From the NCBI GenBank assembly GCA_028726925.1, contig JAQYPI010000122.1, positions 1-29,563 on the forward strand: a stretch of 29,563 nucleotides of DNA, written 5' to 3'. Origin of the DNA: Caryophanales bacterium. GTDB taxonomy: Bacteria > Bacillota_I > Bacilli_A > RFN20 > CAG-826. Made by a program: the position numbers and the translations under genes. A model generated the notes under the pieces. That model worked only from the letters and a program-made list of their open reading frames with translations. It was not told where the DNA came from and made no database searches. Positions 15,724 to 23,948 of this stretch are shown piece after piece. The number at the start of each line of letters is the position of its first letter. Positions within the stretch are counted from its first letter, which is position 1.

Positions 15724-16602
15724 TTACGCGATTTCGCGCGCTTTTGCGTGGAACGCGATGCCGGTGGCATCCGGCCCGCAGTGGGCGCCGGCGGTCGGGT
15801 TGATGGGGATGACGCGGATGTCATAGCCTTCACCGAAGCGCTCGACGAAACGATCGATTAGCTTCTTCGCGAGGTCATCGCAATCCGTGGAAGCGACAAG
15901 CACCGGGTAGTTCTTCATGTCGTCCTGCAGTGCTTCCACGTAATCGAGGAGCTTCTCGATGGAATTCTTGCGGCCTTTCGCCTTACCGATGGAACCCATC
16001 TTGCCCTCGGCGTTGATGTTGATGATCGGCTTGATGCCAAGGAGGTTGCCCATCGTGGCGCTGATGCCGGAAACGCGGCCGGAACGGGCGAAGAACTTGA
16101 GGTCGTCGGCGAAGAAATAGACGGCGAAATGATCTTCTTCTTTCGCGCACCATTCGACGATTTCCTCGGCGGTCGCCCCGTTCTTGTAGAGCTTGCCGAT
16201 CTCCATGATCATGAGAAGGGCGGGAATCGTAATATGCTTCGTGTCAATCTCGTAGAATTTCCGTTCCGGATACTTTTCCTTGAGTTCTTCCAAAGCAAGG
16301 CGCATCGCGTTGAAGGTGGAAGTCATCGCGGAAGAGAAATGGGGGTAGAGGATATCATCGCCCGCGGCGAAGACCGGCTCGAAGTATCGGATGTAATCCG
16401 CCGGGGACAGGGCACAGGTCGAGGCAAGCTTTCCTTGGCGGAGGCGGTCATAGAAGGGATGGGGCTCGAAGGTTTCCCAGTCCTCGTAGGGTTTGATGAC
16501 CTTTTCGTCTTCGACGTAAGGCATCGAGATGAGGCTGAAGCCATACTCTTTCGCGATCGCCGGAGTGACGTCGCAATCGGTGTCGACAAATATTTTTAGC
16601 AT
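15724..16602 (-). CDS. DegV family fatty-acid-binding protein (FakB-like), first copy
   Basis: DegV proteins bind a fatty acid and, as FakB, present it to the kinase FakA for phosphorylation, so that exogenous fatty acids can enter phospholipids. The 292-residue protein has the standard length and layout: FVDTDCDVTPAIAKEYG at the start, TCALSPADYIRYF, the fatty-acid pocket strand FSSAMTSTFNAM, FARSGRVSGISA, and the C-terminal NPTAGAHCGPDATGIAF. The start at 16602 is chosen for AAAGGAG 7 bases upstream; an upstream in-frame extension overlaps plsC and has no ribosome site. It follows plsC by 4 bases. No fakA is in the window. The ligand is inferred from the family. Confidence 0.92.
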   Translation of the reverse strand: MLKIFVDTDCDVTPAIAKEYGFSLISMPYVEDEKVIKPYEDWETFEPHPFYDRLRQGKLASTCALSPADYIRYFEPVFAAGDDILYPHFSSAMTSTFNAMRLALEELKEKYPERKFYEIDTKHITIPALLMIMEIGKLYKNGATAEEIVEWCAKEEDHFAVYFFADDLKFFARSGRVSGISATMGNLLGIKPIININAEGKMGSIGKAKGRKNSIEKLLDYVEALQDDMKNYPVLVASTDCDDLAKKLIDRFVERFGEGYDIRVIPINPTAGAHCGPDATGIAFHAKAREIA

Positions 16603-16606
16603 ACTG

Positions 16607-17440
16607 CTACTCCTTTTTTTCCAATTCATCAAGACGGGCCTGGATGAGTTCCTGGCTATGTTCCGCCATCTCCACTGTCGTCATCTCGGCGACTTGTTCC
16701 TTCGATAGGACTTCAAGGAAATCAAGCCGAACGTGGGTGAATCGGCGGAAGAAATTGGAATGCACGTTTTGGGTACCCGTGACACAGGCGATGACGACCG
16801 GGACCTGCGCCTTTTGGGCAATTTTGAAGGAGCCGGCGTGGAAAGAGGACATCCGCCCATCTTTGTTACGCGTTCCTTCCGGAGCAATATAAATCGAAGA
16901 GAGGTCCTCTTTCAAGAACCGAACGGCCTTGAGAATGGCGCGAAGCCCCTCTTTCGGATTGGAGCGGTCGATGGGGATGAATCCCGTGTAATGGGAACAT
17001 TTCCCCGCGATCGGGAAGTGCTCGGCTTCTTTTTTCAGAATCGGGATGATGTGGAAGCGCCCAAGATGGGCGAGAACGATCAGGAAGTCGAACATGGAGG
17101 TGTGGTTGCTCACCATCAGGAAGCGGCTGTCGGTCGGCACTTTCTCGACTCCCGTGATCTCGGCTTTGATCCAAAGGAATCCGAAAAGCCATTGGATGAT
17201 TTGGCAAACGAGCCAGTAGGCGGCGCGGCGCGGCTTCTTGACGTCCTTTTCGAGGGGATGGGCCATGCAGAAAAGGAAGAACGAGATGACGAGGATCATA
17301 AAAGCCCCGAGCCCATATCCAAGGGACATCAGGATAATCCAAAAGGCATGGGGCCAAGGAAGGGCTGCCAAAGGCGTGAAAAAATAGGTCAGCAAGGCCG
17401 CGACCACCCCCAGCGCAAGAGAAATCAAAGAGATAATCAT
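16607..17440 (-). CDS. plsC: 1-acyl-sn-glycerol-3-phosphate acyltransferase (PlsC family)
   Basis: Membrane enzyme that adds the second acyl chain to lysophosphatidic acid. With the ATG at 17440 it has 277 residues. Two hydrophobic stretches (about 1-25 and 35-58) anchor it. The catalytic NHTSMFD (His and Asp in the HX4D motif, 112-118), FIPIDR (154-159) and PEGTR (187-191) are all present. No Shine-Dalgarno precedes this ATG. A TTG at 17470 would add 10 residues and lies 9 bases after a strong TATAAT, so a leaderless TTG start is the alternative. It shares a transcript with degV, which fits an acyl-phosphate or acyl-donor route into phospholipid. Confidence 0.9.
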   Translation of the reverse strand: MIISLISLALGVVAALLTYFFTPLAALPWPHAFWIILMSLGYGLGAFMILVISFFLFCMAHPLEKDVKKPRRAAYWLVCQIIQWLFGFLWIKAEITGVEKVPTDSRFLMVSNHTSMFDFLIVLAHLGRFHIIPILKKEAEHFPIAGKCSHYTGFIPIDRSNPKEGLRAILKAVRFLKEDLSSIYIAPEGTRNKDGRMSSFHAGSFKIAQKAQVPVVIACVTGTQNVHSNFFRRFTHVRLDFLEVLSKEQVAEMTTVEMAEHSQELIQARLDELEKKE

Positions 17441-17479
17441 GTCGGAATATGAGGGGCTTTTCGCCCTCAATGCCTAAGA

Positions 17480-17508
17480 ATTATACCCATTAAAGGCAGC
17501 TTTTTGAA
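17480..17508 (-). promoter_or_regulatory. Promoter of plsC-degV
   Basis: On the minus strand TTCAAA (17503-17508), a 17-base spacer, then a perfect TATAAT (17480-17485). The predicted start is near 17474. Confidence 0.62.
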
Positions 17509-17532
17509 CATTTTGTCCGAAAACTGTCTAAC

Positions 17533-17546
17533 TTTACTAAAGTAAA
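17533..17546. promoter_or_regulatory. Palindrome between the divergent degV promoters
   Basis: TTTACT-AA-AGTAAA is a perfect dyad 4 bases upstream of the rightward -35 and about 25 bases from the leftward -35. One regulator bound here could control both fatty-acid units. The sequence does not clearly match a known operator. Confidence 0.4.
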
Positions 17547-17550
17547 AAAC

Positions 17551-17579
17551 TTGACTTTCTTCTTGCATACGGCTAATTT
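17551..17579 (+). promoter_or_regulatory. Promoter of the second degV
   Basis: TTGACT (17551-17556), a 17-base spacer and TAATTT (17574-17579). The leader then carries GAAAGGAA before the ATG at 17601. Confidence 0.65.
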
Positions 17580-17600
17580 TTTAAAACGAAAGGAACTAGT

Positions 17601-18488
17601 ATGCAAAACTATATTCTATCCGCTACTTCCACCGCTGACCTCTCAAAGGAACACTTCGAGTCCCGCGGCATCCCATATCTCTGTTTCCACTTCATGATGG
17701 ACGACGTCGAGCACATCGATGACCTCGGCCAAACCATGCCCTTCGACACCTTCTACCAGAAGATGGAAGAAGGTGTGATCACCAAGACGAGCCAGCCCTC
17801 GACCGGCCAGTATCTCGAATATTTCACCCCCTTTCTCGAAGCGGGGAAGGACATCCTCCACGTCTCCCTTTCTAGCGGCCTCTCGGGCGAATTCAACAAT
17901 GCGACCCTCGCCGCGAAAACGTTGCTCGAGAAATACCCGGAACGAAAGATCATCGTCATCGACTCCTTGGGTGCTTCGAGCGGCTACGGCCTCTTCGTGG
18001 ACAAGCTCGCGGATCTCCGTGACGAGGGAATGAGCCTCGAAGAACTCGCTGCCTGGGCCGAAGAGCACAAGCTCAACGTCCATCACTGGTTCTTCTCGAC
18101 GGACCTCAAGTATTACGTCCGCGGCGGCCGCGTCTCCCGTGTCAGCGGATTCCTCGGGGGCATCCTCCATATCTGCCCGCTTCTCAACATGGACGACGAA
18201 GGCCATCTCATTCCGCGGGAAAAATGCCGCCCGGAACGCAAAGCGATCCTCCGCATCGTCGAGATGATGAAACAGCACGCGGAAAACGGCCTCGACTACG
18301 ATGGCAAGGTTTACATGTCCATGTCCGCCTGCCCCGAACTCGCCGAGCCGGTCGCCAAACTCGTCGAGGAAACTTTCCCCAAGATGAAAGGGAAAGTCCT
18401 CATCAACTCGATCGGAACCACGATCGGTTCCCACACGGGCCCCGGCACCGTCGCCCTCTTCTTCTTCGGCGATAAGCGCGGGCACTGA
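17601..18488 (+). CDS. DegV family fatty-acid-binding protein (FakB-like), second copy
   Basis: Second DegV/FakB-type protein, 295 residues. It shows KTSQPSTGQYLEYF, the pocket strand SLSSGLSGEFNNA, YYVRGGRVSRVSGFLG, and a C-terminal GTTIGSHTGPGTVALFF, which is closer to textbook DegV than the first copy. Bacteria often keep several FakB proteins for different chain types, for example saturated versus unsaturated, so the two copies may divide substrates; which takes which cannot be read here. It is divergent from plsC-degV, has its own promoter and ribosome site (AAAGGAA), and ends in a good terminator, so it is a single-gene transcript. Confidence 0.94.
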   Translation: MQNYILSATSTADLSKEHFESRGIPYLCFHFMMDDVEHIDDLGQTMPFDTFYQKMEEGVITKTSQPSTGQYLEYFTPFLEAGKDILHVSLSSGLSGEFNNATLAAKTLLEKYPERKIIVIDSLGASSGYGLFVDKLADLRDEGMSLEELAAWAEEHKLNVHHWFFSTDLKYYVRGGRVSRVSGFLGGILHICPLLNMDDEGHLIPREKCRPERKAILRIVEMMKQHAENGLDYDGKVYMSMSACPELAEPVAKLVEETFPKMKGKVLINSIGTTIGSHTGPGTVALFFFGDKRGH

Positions 18489-18499
18489 TCCGCTTCTTC

Positions 18500-18535
18500 G
18501 CAGCCAAGCGCAAATTCCTTGGCTGCTTTTCTTTT
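18500..18535 (+). terminator. Rho-independent terminator of the second degV
   Basis: A 9-base-pair stem, GCAGCCAAG (18500-18508) with CTTGGCTGC (18518-18526), followed by TTTTCTTTT. Confidence 0.82.
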
Positions 18536-18544
18536 GCGCGCGCA

Positions 18545-18550
18545 TATAAT
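18545..18550 (+). promoter_or_regulatory. -10 element of recN, giving a probable leaderless mRNA
   Basis: A perfect TATAAT ends 9 bases before the recN ATG (18560). A start 6-8 bases downstream would leave a leader of 0-3 bases. There is no Shine-Dalgarno, and the -35 region overlaps the preceding terminator with no good match. Confidence 0.5.
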
Positions 18551-18559
18551 CTTTTTAGT

Positions 18560-20230
18560 ATGCTGAAACGCTTGCAGATTTCGAACCTCGCCATCCTCGA
18601 AAACGTCGACGTCACCTTTCAGGACGGCTTTACGGTCCTTAGCGGCGAAACGGGCGCGGGGAAAAGCCTCGTCATCGATTCCCTCTCCCTGCTTCTAGGA
18701 ACGCGCGCCTATAGCGAATGGATTCGCGCGGGCGAAGAGAAGGCGCTGGTTCGCGGGGAATTCCAGATTGATTCTCCCAAGACGAAGAGTCTCCTTTCCA
18801 AGGCGGGTATCGACCTCGAAAACGGGCTTCTCGTCATCGAGAGAATCCTTTCCCGGACCAAAAGCGTCGTTCGGATCAACGGGGCATCCGCCTCGCTTGC
18901 GGAGCTTTCCCGCATCGCGCCGTATCTCGCGGACATCCATTCCCAGTTCGACTTCGGGAAGATCCTCGACCCCTCGAATTACCTTTCCATGATTGACCTC
19001 GTGTCCCCGGGGAAAACGGAAATCCTCAAGGCGGATTACCGCGCGGCACTAGCGGAATATCGCGATGCCAAGGAACGTTATGAATCCATCGTCGCGAGGA
19101 AGAGGAAAATCGAGGAAGACCGCGATTTCTATGCGTACCAGTATGGCGAGCTCAAGGCGGCGAACCTCGTGGAAGGCGAGGAAGAGGAAATCCAAAAGGA
19201 ATTGTCCCTCCTCAAGAACTATGACAAGATTCATTCCCTCGCGGAAGAGGCCCGGGAAGAGATCGAAAGTGATTTCCTCGACCGACTCTATGAGCTAGGG
19301 AAAACCCTCGATAAGCTTTCTCGCTTCCAAAAGGATCTCGAAGGCATTCAATCCTTGGTCGATGAACGCTACTACGAACTCGAGGACGCGTTCTCAACAC
19401 TCAAAAAGAAATTCCGGAACATGGATTACGACCCCTCTCGTCTCGATGAGCTCGAGCAGAGGGAGAGCGATTTGTCTTCCTTGAAACGGAAATACAAGAA
19501 ATCGATCCCGGAACTCATCGCTTATCGGGATTCCCTCGCAGAAAGCCTCGGGGAGAACGCAAGCCTCGAAGATACGCTCCTAGAGGCCCAAAAGACGATG
19601 GAAAACGCTCTCCAAAAAACCTTGGAAAAGGGCAAGGACCTTTCTTTGTATCGCCAAGAACTTGGCAAATCCATCGAGAAAGAGATTCGCCATCACCTCA
19701 AGGACCTTCTTTTGGACGCGGCCTTCGAGGTTCGCTTTTTCGCCGATCTCAACCATCTTGGGGAATCCGATCTCAAGGAAGATGGCATCGACGCGGTCGA
19801 TTTCTACATCGAGCCCAACCCGGGGGAAGGGATGAAAAGCCTTTCGCGCATCGCCTCGGGTGGCGAGGCGAGCCGCATCATGCTCGCCTTCAAGGCCCTC
19901 TTTCTCAAATCGAGCGGGGTTTCCACGATCATCCTCGATGAGATCGACACGGGCATCTCGGGGGAGGCCGCGAGCAAGGTCGCTTCCAAGATCGCCGAGA
20001 TTTCCCTCTCGACCCAGGTCATCGCGATCAGCCACACCCCGCAAGTCGCCGCGCGCAGCGACCATCATTTGCTCATCGAGAAATCCGTGAGCAAAGGTCG
20101 CACCTCCGCCCATGTCAAAGTCCTCGGGCACGAGGAGAAAATCAAGGCCATCGCGACCTTGATTGCCGGCAAAAACCCAACGGAGAAGCAAATGGAAGCC
20201 GCAAGGGACATGGTTCTATCCATGCGCTAA
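18560..20230 (+). CDS. recN: DNA repair ATPase RecN
   Basis: SMC-like protein that gathers broken DNA ends during recombinational repair. The 556-residue protein has the usual length and order: Walker A GETGAGKS (29-36) in an N-terminal half domain, a central coiled coil (about 160-380, rich in Glu, Lys and Arg), the signature ASGGEASR near 432-439, and Walker B ending LDEIDTGISG (Asp460), then AISHTPQVAA. The N-terminal region reads ADIHSQFDF where many RecN proteins have DIHGQHEH-like sequence, a small variation. There is no Shine-Dalgarno and a TATAAT lies just upstream, so translation is probably leaderless. Confidence 0.97.
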   Translation: MLKRLQISNLAILENVDVTFQDGFTVLSGETGAGKSLVIDSLSLLLGTRAYSEWIRAGEEKALVRGEFQIDSPKTKSLLSKAGIDLENGLLVIERILSRTKSVVRINGASASLAELSRIAPYLADIHSQFDFGKILDPSNYLSMIDLVSPGKTEILKADYRAALAEYRDAKERYESIVARKRKIEEDRDFYAYQYGELKAANLVEGEEEEIQKELSLLKNYDKIHSLAEEAREEIESDFLDRLYELGKTLDKLSRFQKDLEGIQSLVDERYYELEDAFSTLKKKFRNMDYDPSRLDELEQRESDLSSLKRKYKKSIPELIAYRDSLAESLGENASLEDTLLEAQKTMENALQKTLEKGKDLSLYRQELGKSIEKEIRHHLKDLLLDAAFEVRFFADLNHLGESDLKEDGIDAVDFYIEPNPGEGMKSLSRIASGGEASRIMLAFKALFLKSSGVSTIILDEIDTGISGEAASKVASKIAEISLSTQVIAISHTPQVAARSDHHLLIEKSVSKGRTSAHVKVLGHEEKIKAIATLIAGKNPTEKQMEAARDMVLSMR

Positions 20231-20258
20231 AGCGACGCAAAACCCTAGGATTCCAAAC

Positions 20259-20293
20259 AAAAAGGAACGTCCCAAGAAGAGGCGTTCCTTTTT
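20259..20293. terminator. Bidirectional terminator between recN and the facing lipoprotein gene
   Basis: AAAAAGGAACG (20259-20269) pairs with CGTTCCTTTTT (20283-20293) around a 13-base loop, with T runs on both strands. It sits between two convergent genes and ends 4 bases before the stop codon of the leftward gene. Confidence 0.85.
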
Positions 20294-20296
20294 TCG

Positions 20297-22474
20297 TCAT
20301 TCGGAAACCGTGGTATCCCAACGGATTTTGGACGCGTCGTCCACGTGGATGCAAATCCTGACCGAGGGTTGAGGATAATCGTTCCAGGACTTTTCCTGAG
20401 CGACGGAAATCGTGTAATTCTTCTCGTTCCGATAGAGGGTCGCCCCATCGTTTTGCGAATCGGTCTCGGAGGTAGCAACGTAACCAGAGGCGAGGAGGAT
20501 CGCCTTATAGTCCGCGACGAATTTGTCGAGGGAGGCTTGATCCGTCGTCTTGTCGGCGTTAAGGAACTGACCGGTCTGGACGTAGCAGAAGGTCGGGTTG
20601 CTCTGGAGCCATCCGACGACGCCGCTCCAACCGACGGGGGAATCAAGGAAGGGGAGGACCTGCGGGAGCGGGGTTCCTTCGATGGTCCATTCGTTCATGT
20701 TGTTGAGCAGGCCGCCTTGGGCTTCGGGATCTTCTTCCCAGCTTTTCACGATGGTGTTGTCGACGATGTTGTCGAAATCAAGACCCGTCGAAGCGGTTCC
20801 GAACTCGGAGAATTCGATGTTGAGGGTGATTTCCTCGTCGAAATAGGTTCCCTTGGTCGAAGCGGAGGCGATGTATCCGTCTTCGCTCAAGGTGATCGTG
20901 AGGGGGCTGTCCCAGCTCACGTAGCTCGAGGAAGTCGGTAGATAGGACATGTAGATGACGGCGACGCCGTGGTCCGCGGAAGTCGAATAGGAACCATCTT
21001 GGTTCTTCGTGAAGATCTCCGGGGCGCCGCGGAAGGTCGGGTAGCGGGTCACGCCGCTAGCGGGGTTATGCCAATAAGCGTTGACCGTCGAGTTCTTCTC
21101 GACTTGATTCTCGGAATTGACCGTGTATTTGTAGTAATGGGTGTCATCGATCTTGCGGATGCCCGTATGGAAGGAGTTCGGGCCGACCGAATAGCTCTGG
21201 TCGATCGTGTTTTCCTCGAAAATCAAGGTTTCATCGACGTCATAATCGTTATCGGAAGAATAGTCGTAGGTGAAATGGACCTTGTAATTCCGGGCGTCCT
21301 TCATCTTTTGCAGCGCGGTTCCGACAGCATCGTGGTAGTCCTTGTGCTCGTAAGGTTTGGCGTGCTCGATCTCTGCGGTCCCGAATTCCGAGAACGTCCC
21401 ATAGAGGATTTGTCCATATTTGACGTTGTTCTTATGGGTGGCGGAGTCGAAAGTCGGGTCGACTTGGATGTGGAAGCCGATCGTGCCGTCCTTGTTCATG
21501 AATAAGACGATGTCATCGGGCGTGAACCCGGAAAGGAAGAGGGGGTAGCAAAGATAGCTCGCGTCGAGCCATTCCCCGATGAAATGATAGGAAGTCCCTC
21601 CGTCGAAAGTCACGAAGGATTCCGGGGTAACGATGGTGTTGTCCGCGAAGAAATTCGTGTAGGCGGAATTGGCCCAGGCGCGGTCGTTGCCATCCTCGTC
21701 GACGATCTTCTCGCTCAAGACCTCATTATCGATGCTCACATATTCGCGCCCGACTTTGTTGTTGGCGGTGCGAACGTATTGGTAAGTCTTCGTCGCGCCG
21801 GTCTGGAGGTTCTTTTCCGTCAAGGAATAGGCGTCCGTCCGCGGACCAACGCTCACGTCGGTCGAGGCGGCGCCGGTTTCTTCGAAGATCGTGGTCAATT
21901 CGTAATTGTATTCGAGCTTCTCGCCATAGTTGAGGTCATAGGCATATTGCTCTTGGGTCGTCTTGACCTTGAGGGACGAAGTGAGAAGCTGGAAGGTATC
22001 CTCGGGCATGGGTTCGCCGTCGGCTTTCTCCTTGATCTCGAAATAGCGTTTGACTTCGATAGAAGGATCCTCTTCCAAATAGGCGTGGATGAAGAAACGC
22101 CCCGCGCATTTCGGGGTCACGAGGGCTTCCGGCATGAGGGTGTAGTCATAACCGGATTCCGCCATGAGATCCTGAAGGCTCGAGATTTCCGCGGTCGTCT
22201 CGTCCGAGGTCTCAAAGATGACGTTTCCCCGCTTTTCCTGCTGGAAGGTCACGTAGACAGAACGGGAATTTCCGACGAAGAAGGCGCCGCGCACCTCGAG
22301 GTCGATGCCTTTGCCCGTGATGGGGGAAGGCCCCTCGACTTCGCTCGAGGAAATCGAAGGAACGGAATCCGTGGAGGATTCCTCGGGGATGGATGAATCG
22401 GTAGGCGGTTCACCGCAAGAAGCGAGGAGCATCGCGCTCGTCGCTAGAAGCAATAGTCCTTTTGCTTTTGTCAT
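20297..22474 (-). CDS. Large lipoprotein with an internal tandem duplication, function unknown
   Basis: Not a family I can name. Residues 1-20 form a lipoprotein signal with lipobox LASC (Cys20), followed by a Ser/Glu-rich linker (to about 50) typical of surface proteins. Two related modules follow, about 160-370 and 380-570. Both have long beta-type stretches and near-identical endings: GTFSEFGTAEIE at 359-370 and IEFSEFGTASTG at 553-564. This recalls LolA/LppX-like beta-sheet lipoproteins, but that is only a shape analogy. Residues 585-725 form a separate C-terminal part ending in paired strands (YTISVAQEKSWNDYPQPSVR). The start at 22474 is set by AAAGGAG 8 bases upstream. It is probably transcribed alone. 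Confidence 0.78.
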   Translation of the reverse strand: MTKAKGLLLLATSAMLLASCGEPPTDSSIPEESSTDSVPSISSSEVEGPSPITGKGIDLEVRGAFFVGNSRSVYVTFQQEKRGNVIFETSDETTAEISSLQDLMAESGYDYTLMPEALVTPKCAGRFFIHAYLEEDPSIEVKRYFEIKEKADGEPMPEDTFQLLTSSLKVKTTQEQYAYDLNYGEKLEYNYELTTIFEETGAASTDVSVGPRTDAYSLTEKNLQTGATKTYQYVRTANNKVGREYVSIDNEVLSEKIVDEDGNDRAWANSAYTNFFADNTIVTPESFVTFDGGTSYHFIGEWLDASYLCYPLFLSGFTPDDIVLFMNKDGTIGFHIQVDPTFDSATHKNNVKYGQILYGTFSEFGTAEIEHAKPYEHKDYHDAVGTALQKMKDARNYKVHFTYDYSSDNDYDVDETLIFEENTIDQSYSVGPNSFHTGIRKIDDTHYYKYTVNSENQVEKNSTVNAYWHNPASGVTRYPTFRGAPEIFTKNQDGSYSTSADHGVAVIYMSYLPTSSSYVSWDSPLTITLSEDGYIASASTKGTYFDEEITLNIEFSEFGTASTGLDFDNIVDNTIVKSWEEDPEAQGGLLNNMNEWTIEGTPLPQVLPFLDSPVGWSGVVGWLQSNPTFCYVQTGQFLNADKTTDQASLDKFVADYKAILLASGYVATSETDSQNDGATLYRNEKNYTISVAQEKSWNDYPQPSVRICIHVDDASKIRWDTTVSE

Positions 22475-22505
22475 GTTCTGGACTCCTTTACACAAACCAA
22501 ACGGA

Positions 22506-22533
22506 ATTATCTTATAAGATAGGAATTAATCAA
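22506..22533 (-). promoter_or_regulatory. Promoter of the duplicated lipoprotein, with embedded palindrome
   Basis: On the minus strand TTGATT (22528-22533), a 16-base spacer and GATAAT (22506-22511). The perfect 14-base palindrome TATCTTATAAGATA (22508-22521) covers part of the spacer and the -10, a possible operator. Confidence 0.5.
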
Positions 22534-22573
22534 GCGAAAAGCGCCAATCATCGAAAAGGAGGCGAGCAAGAAT

Positions 22574-23797
22574 TCATTCCGCCGCTATAGCGTCGCCAGC
22601 CAAAGCCCCCGTCGAGAGGGCGATTTGGATGTTGAATCCGCCCGTCAAGGCATCCACGTCGAGAACCTCGCCTGCGAAATAGAGACCCGGTATGAGTTTG
22701 GACTCCATCGTGGATGAAGAAATTTCCTTTACGGATACGCCACCAACGGTGATTACCGCCCGCTCGAAAGGATTGAGACCCGCGAAATGGAGGGGCAATC
22801 CCTTGAGGGCTTTCGCGAGGGCAAGGCGTTCCTCTTTCCGGAAATCCGAAACGGTCCGGGAAAGGTCGATTTTGGAAATAGAAGCGAAAAACGGGATGAA
22901 ATCTTGGGGCAGCAACGATGAAAGGAGATTATGCAAAGTCTGTTTCCGGTCCTTTTGGATTTCCCTTTCCAAGCGAGCATCGAGCTGTTCGAGGCTTAGG
23001 GCGGGTTTCAAATCCAAGGAAAGGCTGGGGGTTTCTAGATTGCTGAGGCGGCTTGAAACCGTCAAGGCAATCGGACCATCGAGGAAACCTCGACGGAAGG
23101 TGAGTTCGCCGAATTCGGTCTTCCTCTTCTTTCCATCTTGATAAGAAAGCGCGACGTTCTTTAGAGTCAGGTTTTCCAAATTCGATGGGATGGGTTCGCT
23201 AATTTTGAGTCCGACAAGCCCAGGACGCAACGAAGTCACTGCATGCCCAAATGCCGTCGCGAACCGATGCCCATCGCCCGTCGAACCCGTAGAAGGGTAG
23301 GCGAGGCCACCCGTGGCGATCACGACATGATCGGCGCGATATTCGCGTCTTTCTGTCCTGACAAGGAATCCTTCCGAGGAGTCCTTGATGTGCAAAACGG
23401 GTTCCTCGAAATGGAAGGAAACCCCTTGCTTCATCGCTTTGTGGACCAAGGCGTCGGTGATGTCATATGCCTTATGGCTGCGCGGGAAAACGCGTTTCCC
23501 GCGTTCGACCTCCAGTGGAACGCCTTCCCCCTCAAAGAAAGCCATGGCGTCCTGCGCGGAAAAGTTCGCAAAGGCGCTGTGAAGAAAATGGGGATTGCGC
23601 ATGACGTTCGCAATGAATTCCTGAGGCGTGCAATCATTGCAGACGTTACACCTTCCCTTGCCCGTGATGAAAAGCTTCTTCCCTGCTTTCTCGTTCTTCT
23701 CAAGCACGAGGACCTTAGCCCCGAATTGGGAAGCGTGGATGGCGGCGGAGAGCCCCGCGGGGCCCGCTCCAATGATGATCGCGGAAAGGTTGTCCAT
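22574..23797 (-). CDS. NAD(P)/FAD-dependent oxidoreductase of the BaiN/HI0933 family
   Basis: Flavoprotein of 407 residues. The FAD Rossmann motif GAGPAG is at 10-15. GKKLFITGKGRCNVCND matches the family's GGGRCN signature, and VIATGGLAYPSTGSTGDG plus the C-terminal PGLYFAGEVLDVDALTGGFNIQIALSTG are diagnostic. Relatives include YhiN, BaiN of bile-acid-degrading clostridia and HI0933; most have no proven substrate, so I would not claim bile-acid chemistry. No ribosome site precedes the ATG at 23797. An extended -10-like TGG-TAAAGT lies 9 bases upstream, which would make the mRNA leaderless. It is divergent from the NahK-like kinase gene. Confidence 0.93.
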   Translation of the reverse strand: MDNLSAIIIGAGPAGLSAAIHASQFGAKVLVLEKNEKAGKKLFITGKGRCNVCNDCTPQEFIANVMRNPHFLHSAFANFSAQDAMAFFEGEGVPLEVERGKRVFPRSHKAYDITDALVHKAMKQGVSFHFEEPVLHIKDSSEGFLVRTERREYRADHVVIATGGLAYPSTGSTGDGHRFATAFGHAVTSLRPGLVGLKISEPIPSNLENLTLKNVALSYQDGKKRKTEFGELTFRRGFLDGPIALTVSSRLSNLETPSLSLDLKPALSLEQLDARLEREIQKDRKQTLHNLLSSLLPQDFIPFFASISKIDLSRTVSDFRKEERLALAKALKGLPLHFAGLNPFERAVITVGGVSVKEISSSTMESKLIPGLYFAGEVLDVDALTGGFNIQIALSTGALAGDAIAAE

Positions 23798-23892
23798 GGC
23801 GCGGATACTTTACCATGGCCGGGCGCCTCGGAGAAGATTTGCAAAATCGTAAGGGAGATGTTCGAATTTTTCACAGAGGAGAAAGCCCCCGT

Positions 23893-23921
23893 TTGCCTTT
23901 TGGCCCCATCGCCTCTACAAT
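23893..23921 (+). promoter_or_regulatory. Promoter of the NahK-like kinase
   Basis: TTGCCT (23893-23898), a 17-base spacer and TACAAT (23916-23921). The predicted leader is about 20 bases and contains no clear Shine-Dalgarno. Confidence 0.52.
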
Positions 23922-23948
23922 GAGCGCGTTCCCTGAGCAAGTACCCCC

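Noticed and set aside
17533..17546. FapR operator in the fatty-acid divergon
   Set aside because: The dyad has TACT first and AGTA last, while the FapR site I know has AGTAC followed by TACTAA in the other order and is longer. I keep it only as an unassigned palindrome.
20297..22474. Substrate-binding lipoprotein of an ABC transporter
   Set aside because: No solute-binding-protein motifs and no permease or ATPase gene nearby; internal duplication also argues against it.
22523..22573. Terminator after the BaiN-like gene
   Set aside because: Only a 3-4 base-pair stem can be formed there and there is no T run, so I do not call it. Read-through into the next leftward gene is possible.
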